Shown one piece after another: positions 54,501-63,200 of a stretch of DNA of 64,000 nt (the stretch's first letter is position 1; each line of letters starts with the position of its first letter). A program made the position numbers and the translations under genes. Under the pieces are notes generated by a model. It was not told the origin of the DNA. It searched no databases and saw only the letters and a program-made list of their open reading frames with translations. This DNA is from Pseudomonas cichorii (GTDB lineage: Bacteria > Pseudomonadota > Gammaproteobacteria > Pseudomonadales > Pseudomonadaceae): NCBI RefSeq assembly GCF_015471405.1, contig NZ_BLVZ01000020.1:47505-111504 (forward strand), written 5' to 3'.

Positions 54501-57500
54501 GCCAGGCCGTCAGGCGAAGCCTGTTGCAGGGCTTCGGACACCGGGTAGTTCTCGAACACCAGAATGTTGTCGAACAACGCCTCGCCGCCGCTGGCAGCCA
54601 GACGCTGGATTTCGTACAGCGGTGTATGTTCGTACTCGCGCAGGGCAATGTTCTTGGCCTGCACCTGCTGCACCCAGTCCGCCACTGTCTGCTCAGGGCG
54701 CGGGCTGGCGATGACCGGCAAGGTATTGATGAACAGGCCAAGCTGCTCTTCAACCCCCGGCAAATCCGCCGGGCGTCCTGCCACGGTTGCACCGAAGGTC
54801 ACGCTGGATTGCCCGGTGTAGCGCTGCAACAGCAGCAGCCATGCCGATTGCACCAGCGTGTTCAGTGTCACACGCTGCTCGCGGGCAAACTCGCTCAGGC
54901 GCTGAGTGCTGGCAGCATCGATCAACTGGAAGTGATCGCCATGGCCCTGCCCACCGGCATGGGACTTGAGCGCCTGCACCAGGCGGGTCGGCTCATCCAG
55001 CTCGGCCACCTGCTCGGTCCAGAAGCGCTCGCTGGCCTGTGCATCCTGGCGTTGCAGCCATTCGATGTAATCGCGATAACGGCTGCCCTGTTGTGGCATT
55101 GGCTGACCGCTGTAGCGTTGCAGCACTTCGCCCAACAGACGCGAACTGCTCCAGCCATCCATGAGGATGTGATGGCTGGTGTAGACCAGGTGATGGGTAT
55201 TGTCGCCGGTGCGCAATACCGCCAGACGCAAGAGCGGCCCCTGAGCCAGATCGAAACCTTTCTGCCGATCCGTTTGTGCCCAGTTATCCAGCCAGACAGA
55301 GGATTGCCCCTGAGCATCCAGCTCGACAAACGGCACGTTCACTGTGCGCTGCACTACTTGCAGCGAGTGTTCCAGATGGCTGACGAATCCGCTGCGCAAC
55401 ACTTCATGAGCATCCACTGTCGCCTGCCACGCCGCCTGGAAGCGCCCGACTTCAAGACCGGCCACATCGACGCGCATCTGGTTGATGTAGTTGCCCGCCT
55501 CTTCCTCGAACAGAGTGTGGAACAGCATGCCTTGCTGCATCGGCGAGAGCGGGTAGATGTCTTCGATTTCACGCGGATTGATCGACAGTTGCCCCAGTTG
55601 TTTCTGGCTCAAACGGGCCAGCGGGAAGTCGGACGGGGTAATGCCGCTCGCGCCCTCGGTGGTGCAATGGGCGATCAGTTGCTGCAATTCCCGGGCGTAT
55701 TCATCGGCCAGGCGCTGCACGGTATCGGGCTCGAAAACCGCCGCGCTGAAACTCCAGCTCAGGCGCAACTCGCCGTTGTAGACCTGACCATTGATACTGA
55801 TCGGGGCCGCCAGCGGGGCCTCACTGCTCTGGGACGTGCCACTGCTTTCCCCCGAGGGTGCGAACAGCGCATCGCTGGCATCGAAACTGCCATCGAACTG
55901 GCCCAGGTAATTGAAGACAATGCTGCCCTGCGCCAGTTGTTGCAGGCTCTGCCGCACAGGTTCTGCGCCGAGATAACGCAACACGCCGTAACCGATGCCC
56001 TTGTTGGGGATGGCACGCAGTTGCTCCTTGATCGACATGATCGAATCGGCAAGCTCCGCATGCGGAGTAAGCCTGACCGGATACAGGCTGCTGAACCAGC
56101 CAACGGTGCGGCTCAGGTCAATGTCGTCGAACAGGTCTTCGCGACCATGGCCTTCCAGCTTGATCAAGGCATCGGGCTGGCCGGTCCAGCGGCTGATCAC
56201 ACGGGCCAGTGCGGTCAGCAGCAGGTCGTTGATCTGGGTGCGATAGGCGGCCGGAGCGTCCTGTAGCAATTGCCGTGTCAGGTCGCCGTTCAAGTGAGTG
56301 GTCACGGAGGTGGCGTGTTTCTGCTGCTGCCCGCCGTCCGGATGGTCGACCGGCAAGGCATCGCTGACGTGCTGCAACTGCGCTTGCCAGTAAGCCAGTT
56401 CCGATTCTAGCGCCGGGCTTTGGGCGTAAGTGTGCAACTGCGCAGCCCAGGCCTTGAGAGAGCTGGTCTTGGCAGGCAACGCCAGAGCCTTGCCGGTATT
56501 CAGGGCGACATAGGCTTGTTGCAGGTCTTCCAGCAAGACACGCCACGATACGCCGTCCACTACCAAGTGATGGATGACCAGCAGCAGGCGCTGTTCGCCT
56601 TCGGGCAGGCCCACCAGCACTGCTCGCAGCAGCGGGCCATTTTTCAGGTCCAGACTGCGCTGGGCTTCGTCGGCCAGTTCGGTCAGGCGCGACAGATCAT
56701 TGAGTTCGTGTTCCCAAAGCAGGTCACGGGTGTTCAACGGCCCGAAGGTCGCCTGCCACTCGCCATCCTGTTGGGCAAAACCCAGGCGCAAGGCGTCATG
56801 TTGCTCGATCAAGGCCTGCAAGGCGGCCAGCAGATGACTGGCTTCCAGCAGGCTGTTGGGTTTGAGCATCACCGACTGGTTCCAGTGATGGCGCTCGGGA
56901 ATGTTCATCTCGAAGAAACGTGCCTGGATCGGCAGCAGCGGCAGGCTTCCGCTGACCTGCTCGACCACCGCAGCAGGCTTCTTCTGGATCAGCTTGGCCA
57001 CCGTCGCCAACTGGGCGATGGTCTGTTTCTCGAACAGTTGCTTGGGGCTCAGCTTGAGGCCCTGACGCTTGGCACGGGCGATGATTTGCAGGCTGAGGAT
57101 AGAATCCCCGCCCAGCTCGAAGAAGTTGTCGGTCGTGCCGACCTTCTCCAGCTTGAGTACATCGGCCCAGACGGCGGCGAGCTTTTCCTCGATCTCGCCG
57201 ACCGGTGCGGTATAGCGCTGTTTGACCACGCCCGGCTTGGGCAAGGCGCGTTTATCCAGCTTGCCGTTGGCGGTCAGCGGCAGGCGTTCCAGCACCACGA
57301 ACTGCGCAGGCACCAGGTATTCCGGCAGGCTGGCGGTCAATTGTTCGCGCAGGGCTTCCACTTCCAGCTTCGTACCCGCCGTTGGCACGCAATAGGCCAC
57401 CAGTTGCAGGCGGGATTCGTCGCTTTCCAGCGGCAAGGCCAGCACCACGGCTTCGGCCACGCCATCCAGCGCTTGCAGCACCTGGCCGACCTCACCCGGC

Positions 57501-60211
57501 TCGACCCGATAGCCGCGAATCTTTACCTGATCGTCGGCACGGCCCAGGTATTCCAGCAAACCGTCTACCCGGCGCGCACGGTCACCGGCGCGATACAGAC
57601 GCTCGCCATCGCCTTCCGGGTCCGGCACGAAACGCTCGGCAGTCATGGCCGCACGCCCCAGATAGCCCTGCGCCAGACCGCGACCACCCAGATACAACTC
57701 ACCGGCCACCCGCTCGGCCATCGGGTTCAGCCAGGCATCCAGCACCCGCGCCTTGCCGTTGGCCAGGGGTTGTCCCACCGGCACGCTGCGGCAGGCCTCG
57801 AGTTTTTCCTGCACCTCATGGGTCAGAATGCCCACCGTGGTTTCGGTCGGGCCGTAGTGGTTGACGATCCTGCAACCCGGTTTGAGGGTTCTGATCTGTT
57901 CGATCAAGGCCCAGGAACTGGCCTCGCCACCCAGAATCAGCATCTGCTCCGGCAGCACATCGGAGGACCTTGCTGCCTGCAATAAGCCTTGCAGGTGGCT
58001 CGGCACGATCTTCAACACTGCCACCTGATGCTCGGCCATGTACGCGGCGAAACCATCGGGATCGAATGCCTGTTCATGGGACAGCAAATGCAGTTGACGA
58101 CCGGATGCCAGGGCGCCGAACAACAGCGTATGCCCAAGGTCCGCAGCCACGGTGGACACCATGGCCATGCTCGCCTCGGCGCTCAGAGAAAGACGCTGGA
58201 GCACGCCTTGCAGATAGTTGGCCAGCGCGCCATGGCTGATGACCACGCCTTTGGGCTGCCCGGTGGAGCCGGAGGTGTAGATGATGTAGGCCGGTTGCTG
58301 CGCCAGCACTTGAATATTCAACGGGCTCGTATCGAAATCGGCCCACAGGCCGGCGTCATAGGCCAGCACCGGGCAGACACCCAGGCTGGCAGCCTTGTCA
58401 TCGCCTCGGGCGTGGATCAGCAGCACCGCGCCGCTGTCTCTGGCCAGTTGCTGCAAGCGCTCGGCAGGTTGCTGGGTATCCAGCGGCAGGTAAACCGCAC
58501 CCAGTTTCAGCACAGCCAGCAGGCTGACCACCCACTCCACCGAACGGTCCTGACACAGTGCCACGGTCATGCCAGAGGCAATGCCTTCGCCTTGCAGGTA
58601 ACGGGCGAACTGGCTGGAGCGCTGTTCCAGCTCGTCATAGCTCAGCACTTGCTGACCAACACGCAATGCCGGCTTGCCCTGCCCGGCTTGCAGGCCTTTT
58701 TGCCACAGGGTCAGGAAATCGGAACTGGCGAAATCGGCAGTTCGAGGTGCAGCCGGAGCCGTGACGGCAAGCGGATGATCCGCCAGGCGCTCGCCGGAAT
58801 GCGCCACCAGCGCTTCCAGCACGTCATGCAACGACGCCGCGATACGCTCGATGGTCGAAGCCTCGAACAGGTCGGTGGCGTAGGTGAAATAACCGCGCAA
58901 CCCCGACGGGGTGTCGGTGAAGTCAAAGGCCAGGTCGAAACGCGCATCACCGCCGCCCACCGGGAACTCGGCCACGGTCAGCCCGGCCACAGCCGTACCG
59001 GCGTTGCCTTGATCACCGGCAAAGACATGCTGGTTGATCTTGAACTGGAACAGCGGGTTGTGGCCCAGATTACGCTCGGGGGCCAAGGCATCCACCAGAT
59101 GCTCGAACGGCAACTCCTGATGAGACTGCGCGCCCATCACCACGTTCTTGACCTGATCCAGCAGCTCGACGAAGGTCTGGCGCTCATCCACCTGAATGCG
59201 CAGCACCTGGGTATTGATGAAGAAGCCGATCAGGCCTTCCAGTTCATTGCGGGTACGACCGGCATTGGGCGCGCCGATGCGGATATCGGCCTGACCGCTG
59301 TAGCGCGACAGCACCACCGACAGCGCGGCCAGGGTCAGCATGAATACGGTCTGACCGTTGTTGCGCGCCAGAGTCTTGAGCCGGGCGGAGAGTTTTTCCG
59401 GCAGGTCTGCCCGCACAATGGCACCGCGATAGCTCGGCTGGACAGGCCGTTCATGGTCCAGCGGCAATTCCAGCAATGGATGCTCGGTGCCCAGTTGTTG
59501 CTTCCAGTATTCGAGTTGACGCTCACCCTCGCCGGCTTCCAGCCAGGCGCGCTGCCAGATGGCGTAGTCGGCATATTGAATCGCCAGTGGCGGCAATTGA
59601 GCAGGCTGTCCGGCGACCTGCGCCTGATAGAGCTGAACGAATTCACGAATCAGCAACTCACCCGACCAGCCATCGGAGACCACGTGATGCATGCACACGG
59701 TCAACACATGCTCGGCGTCGTTCAGGCGGAACAGTTTCACCCGCAGCAGCGTGCCGCTCAGCAGATCAAAGGGCGCCTGCAATTCGGCTTTGACCTGCGC
59801 CTCAATGTCGTCGTGGCTGGCATAGGCGACGTCCAGTGCGACGGTCGCCTGTTCAAGGATTTCCTGATGAAACTCGCCGTCTACCGATACGAATCGGGTG
59901 CGCAGGGTTTCATGGCGCTGCACCAGCAGTTCAAGAGCCTGCGCCAGGGAGCGCTCATCCAGCGGGCCATTCAGACGCACAGCCAGCGGAACGTTGTAGG
60001 CGATATTGCCCGGCTCCAGTTGCCAGAGGAACAGCATGCGCTGCTGCGCGTAGGACAACGGGATACGTTGCACGTCATGGCGGGTTACCGCGATGGGCAA
60101 CAACCTGAAGCTTTGCCCGGTCTCGCTCATCTTGGCGAGGATCTGGCGACGCTGCTCCACGGGCAAACCGACGAAGCGCTGGGCAATACGTTCTGCTGCA
60201 GACTTGTCCAT
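51584..60211 (-). CDS. pvdD: Terminal pyoverdine peptide synthetase, (OH)Asp-Ser-TE
   Basis: The 2875-residue synthetase has the order C (about 50-480, HHVVSDG near 182), A (520-1000), PCP (GGDSI near 1036), E (HHLVVDGVSW near 1215), C (HHILMDG near 1682), A (2010-2490), PCP (GGHSL near 2534) and thioesterase (GWSLGG near 2665). The pocket residues read by alignment to GrsA are DLTKIGHVGK for the first A domain (Asp type) and DVWHVSLIDK for the second (Ser type). The first residue would be made D by the E domain, and the second C domain is of the D-L type that follows E. The thioesterase releases the finished chain. The start at 60211 lies one base after the stop of the upstream synthetase, so the two are coupled. 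The Asp hydroxylase must be encoded elsewhere. Confidence 0.93.
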   Translation of the reverse strand: MDKSAAERIAQRFVGLPVEQRRQILAKMSETGQSFRLLPIAVTRHDVQRIPLSYAQQRMLFLWQLEPGNIAYNVPLAVRLNGPLDERSLAQALELLVQRHETLRTRFVSVDGEFHQEILEQATVALDVAYASHDDIEAQVKAELQAPFDLLSGTLLRVKLFRLNDAEHVLTVCMHHVVSDGWSGELLIREFVQLYQAQVAGQPAQLPPLAIQYADYAIWQRAWLEAGEGERQLEYWKQQLGTEHPLLELPLDHERPVQPSYRGAIVRADLPEKLSARLKTLARNNGQTVFMLTLAALSVVLSRYSGQADIRIGAPNAGRTRNELEGLIGFFINTQVLRIQVDERQTFVELLDQVKNVVMGAQSHQELPFEHLVDALAPERNLGHNPLFQFKINQHVFAGDQGNAGTAVAGLTVAEFPVGGGDARFDLAFDFTDTPSGLRGYFTYATDLFEASTIERIAASLHDVLEALVAHSGERLADHPLAVTAPAAPRTADFASSDFLTLWQKGLQAGQGKPALRVGQQVLSYDELEQRSSQFARYLQGEGIASGMTVALCQDRSVEWVVSLLAVLKLGAVYLPLDTQQPAERLQQLARDSGAVLLIHARGDDKAASLGVCPVLAYDAGLWADFDTSPLNIQVLAQQPAYIIYTSGSTGQPKGVVISHGALANYLQGVLQRLSLSAEASMAMVSTVAADLGHTLLFGALASGRQLHLLSHEQAFDPDGFAAYMAEHQVAVLKIVPSHLQGLLQAARSSDVLPEQMLILGGEASSWALIEQIRTLKPGCRIVNHYGPTETTVGILTHEVQEKLEACRSVPVGQPLANGKARVLDAWLNPMAERVAGELYLGGRGLAQGYLGRAAMTAERFVPDPEGDGERLYRAGDRARRVDGLLEYLGRADDQVKIRGYRVEPGEVGQVLQALDGVAEAVVLALPLESDESRLQLVAYCVPTAGTKLEVEALREQLTASLPEYLVPAQFVVLERLPLTANGKLDKRALPKPGVVKQRYTAPVGEIEEKLAAVWADVLKLEKVGTTDNFFELGGDSILSLQIIARAKRQGLKLSPKQLFEKQTIAQLATVAKLIQKKPAAVVEQVSGSLPLLPIQARFFEMNIPERHHWNQSVMLKPNSLLEASHLLAALQALIEQHDALRLGFAQQDGEWQATFGPLNTRDLLWEHELNDLSRLTELADEAQRSLDLKNGPLLRAVLVGLPEGEQRLLLVIHHLVVDGVSWRVLLEDLQQAYVALNTGKALALPAKTSSLKAWAAQLHTYAQSPALESELAYWQAQLQHVSDALPVDHPDGGQQQKHATSVTTHLNGDLTRQLLQDAPAAYRTQINDLLLTALARVISRWTGQPDALIKLEGHGREDLFDDIDLSRTVGWFSSLYPVRLTPHAELADSIMSIKEQLRAIPNKGIGYGVLRYLGAEPVRQSLQQLAQGSIVFNYLGQFDGSFDASDALFAPSGESSGTSQSSEAPLAAPISINGQVYNGELRLSWSFSAAVFEPDTVQRLADEYARELQQLIAHCTTEGASGITPSDFPLARLSQKQLGQLSINPREIEDIYPLSPMQQGMLFHTLFEEEAGNYINQMRVDVAGLEVGRFQAAWQATVDAHEVLRSGFVSHLEHSLQVVQRTVNVPFVELDAQGQSSVWLDNWAQTDRQKGFDLAQGPLLRLAVLRTGDNTHHLVYTSHHILMDGWSSSRLLGEVLQRYSGQPMPQQGSRYRDYIEWLQRQDAQASERFWTEQVAELDEPTRLVQALKSHAGGQGHGDHFQLIDAASTQRLSEFAREQRVTLNTLVQSAWLLLLQRYTGQSSVTFGATVAGRPADLPGVEEQLGLFINTLPVIASPRPEQTVADWVQQVQAKNIALREYEHTPLYEIQRLAASGGEALFDNILVFENYPVSEALQQASPDGLAFSGLINQEQTHYPLTLVVNLGETLSLRLSYARQYFSEEVVTQLATHFQHLLQALVRDPAAAIGELSLLDEREQQQILHEWNATSAEFPGERCVQTLIEAQVLATPDAPALIFDNQQMSYAQLNARANQLAHKLRESGIGPDALVGICIERSLELVIGLLAIIKAGGAYVPLDPDYPQDRLAYMLADSGIGLLLTQTSLLQGLPVPDHVQSLCLDQEGDWLEAYSQDNPVNRTHPENLAYVIYTSGSTGKPKGAGNSHRALVNRLHWMQKAYGLDASDTVLQKTPFSFDVSVWEFFWPLLTGARLAIALPGDHRDPERLVQTITRYNVTTLHFVPSMLQAFMTHEQVENCHSLRRVVCSGEALPAELASQVLKRLPQAGLFNLYGPTEAAIDVTHWTCTPDDTLSVPIGQPIDNLKTHILDDGLLPAARGAAAELYLGGVGLARGYHQRAALTAERFVPDPFSANGGRLYRTGDLARYGADGVIDYAGRIDHQVKIRGLRIELGEIEARLNEHPGVREAHVIDIDGPSGKQLAAYWVANDGAQDANGLKEHLKTLLPDYMVPTHFVALEVMPLTANGKLDRKALPKPDASQLQQGYVAPRTELEERLAGLWADVLKVERVGLNDNFFALGGHSLLAVSLAGRIREAFDISIKLHDFLLMQTLGELADFLRAGEAKVKSAVIRMNNSQSDKTPLFCLPPGGGGTYSYYPLAGRLSEDRPVYGLVNKAYVVPGWFDRSWEEMVGYFVEQIRLTQPVGPYNLLGWSLGGALAIDVAHILERGGDKVNFLALVDTMLPACAGLSWIEEDPEVRAQNQDQNLFQSLIQSLVAFVPGLARERVIELIASARVSLKDEREIADRVIEQVAQDAGIGVESLRSVFQDIAIQDEIETGYKLLHANAVLAEAFTLKTLDVKVDCWWAGQSREPDQILKAQAVVEEQCSVNGLRSSTTIQERHDNIVIGEAFLDGVVEELKGR

Positions 60212-60212
60212 G

Positions 60213-63200
60213 TCAGATACCCGCCATTTCATTCATCATTTTTTCGATATCGGACAAACCGTCCTCGGTCAGCGACAAGCCGCTGTTTTCAAATGCCTGG
60301 ATAAATTCGTTCAATTGCGGCTTCTCGAAAATAAGGCGCAGAGGGACATCGATCCCCAGGCCCGAGTGGATTCTGGAAATGAGCTGGGCCGCCAAGAGCG
60401 AGTGCCCGCCCAGCTCGAAAAAGTCATCAGTCAGGCCGACACGCTCGACCTTCAGCACCTGCGCCCAGATCTCGGCGATCTGCCGCTCCTGCTCGGTAGA
60501 CGGCGCGACATAGCTGCGCTGCAACTGGCTGGCATCGGGCTTGGGCAGAGCCTTGCGGTCCAGCTTGCCGTTGGGGGTCAGCGGCATATGCTGCAAGCAG
60601 ACGAAGTGGCTCGGCACCATGTAATCCGGCAGACCGGCCCGCAAATGCGCCTTCAGTTCATCGCGCAGGGTGTTGGGGTCTTGCCCCTCCTGGGCGGGAA
60701 CCAGATAAGCCACCAGTTGCTTGCCCGCCGGCCCGTCGATATCGATGACCACCCCTTCATGCACGCCTGGGTGTTCCTGCAGGCTGGCTTCGATTTCACC
60801 CAGTTCGATACGGAAACCGCGAATCTTCACCTGATGGTCCAGGCGCCCGACGTACTCGATCACACCGTCGGCGTGATAGCGCGTCAGGTCGCCGGTGCGG
60901 TACAGCCGCGAACCGGGCGGGCCGAACGGATCGGGAATGAAGCGCTCGGCGGTCAACGCAGCACGCTGGTGATAACCGCGAGCCAGGCCATCGCCACCGA
61001 TCAGCAGCTCGCCTCGGGTGCCGATCGGCAACACATTGATATCGTCACTGACGATGTGCAGACGGGTATTGGCCAAAGGCCGGCCCAGCCAGATATCGTC
61101 ACTGCGGGTCAGGTAATGGCGCGCCGACCAGATGGTGGTTTCCGTCGGCCCGTAGACGTTCCAGACATGCCCGGCCTGATCGATCAGCCGTTGGGCCAGC
61201 TCGACGCTCAAGGCCTCGCCGCCACACAGCAGAGTCTTGCCGTGCAAGGCGCCTGCCGGAGCGCTGTCCAGCAGCATGCGCCAGGTAGACGGTGTGGCCT
61301 GGATCACGCTGACAACCTGTTGCTCGATCACCGCCAGCAAGGCTTGCGGGTCCTTGTTTTCATCAGGGCGCAACAGCACCACCGAAGCTCCGCGCATCAG
61401 CGGCAGGTACAGCTCCAACCCGGCGATATCGAACGAGAGCGAAGTCAGGGACAGGACTTTATCTTGAGCACTCAGCCCCGGCTGCTCCGCCATGCTATGG
61501 AGGAAGTTGACCAGCGCCTGATGGCCGATGGTCACGCCTTTTGGCAGACCGGTGGAGCCGGAGGTGTAGATCACATAGGCCAGGTTTTGCGGATACGCCG
61601 GGTTGATCGGGTTCTGGTCGCTGTAGCCTGCCAGCCACTCACCGGCCTGATCCAGGCACAGGCTCTGGACAGATGCCGGGATCGGCAGACGCTCGCGCAG
61701 CGCCGTCTGGGTCAGCAGCAATTGCAGGCCGCTGTCTTCGATCATGTAGGCCAGACGGTCCTGAGGGAAATCCGGGTCCAGCGGCACATAGGCACCGCCC
61801 GCCTTGAGGATTGCCAGCAGACCGACTACCTGCTCCAGGCTGCGCTGCACCGCGACACCCACCAGCACATCCGGGCCGACGCCCAGTTCGCGAAGCTTGT
61901 GGGCCAGTTGGTTGGCGCGGCTGTTGAGCTGGCGATAGGTCAGTTGTTCATTGCCGAGAACCAATGCCACCGCATCCGGCGTGTCCTGAACCTGAGCCTC
62001 GATCAGTGCCGGCAGGCATTGCTCGCTCGGGTAAGCGGCGGCGCTGTGGTTCCAGCCTTGCAGAATCTGCTGACGCTCGGCCTCGCTTTGCATCGGCAGT
62101 TCGCTGACCCGCTGGCGGGTGTTGATGCAGATGGCTTTCAGCAAGCTCAGCCAGTGCTCGGCCATGCGCTCGATGGTGGCGCTGTCGAACAGCGCGGTCG
62201 CGTAAGTCAGGCCTACGCTCACGCCATCGGCATGCTCCGTGGTGCCAAGGCTCAGGTCGAACTGCGCCGCATGGCTGTCCGACTCAAGGCCCTGAACACT
62301 CAGCCCGGACAACTCACGAACCTCGGCATTGCCTTGGGTCTGGTGATTGAACATCACCTGGAACAACGGGCTATGGCTCAGGCTGCGCTGTGGCTGCAAG
62401 GCTTCCACCAGTTGCTCGAATGGCAGTTCCTGATGGGCCTGAGCCTGTAAGGCCGTCTGCCTGACCTGCTGCAACAGCTCGCTGAACGTGGTGTGCAGGT
62501 CGAACCCGGCGCGCAGCACCTGAGTGTTGACGAAGAAGCCAATCAAACCTTCGGTTTCAGCACGGGTACGGTTGGCAATCGGCACACCGACCCGAATATC
62601 GTTTTGTCCCGAATGGCGATGCAGCAGGCTCTGGAAAGAGGCCAGCAGCAACATGAACAGCGTCACGCCTTCCTGACGCGCCACGTTTCTGAGGCTATCC
62701 ACCAGACCGTTTTCCAGCTCAAGGCCGAATCTTGCACCAGCATGGCTTTGCACGACGGGCCTTGGCCGGTCCGCAGGCAATTCCAGAATCGGCTGCTCGT
62801 CGCCCAGCTGTTCTTTCCAGTACGCCAGTTGACGGGCCTGTTCACCCGCCTCCATCCAGGTGCGCTGCCACAGGGCGTAATCGGCGTATTGAATCGCCAG
62901 CTCACCCAGATCGACTTCACGCCCCTGGCTGTAACCTTCGTACAGGCGCACCAGTTCATCGACCATGATCGGCATCGACCAGCCATCGGAGACGATATGG
63001 TGCTGGGTCAGCACCAGCACATGCTCGTTCTCGCCCAGGTTAAGCAGCTTGACCCGCAAAAGCGGCCCTTGCTCCAGATCGAAGGAACGCTGCACTTCCT
63101 GTTGCACGCAGGCTTGCAGTGTCTGCCCCGCAGGCACGTGTTCGACAGGCAGGGTGAAAAGCGACGCAGGATGCACGATCTGTACAGCCTGCTCGCCGTT

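Noticed and set aside
53801..62450. Three long open frames on the plus strand (821, 771 and 785 codons)
   Set aside because: They are shadows of the synthetase genes. Their similar composition follows from the repeated A and C domains on the other strand.
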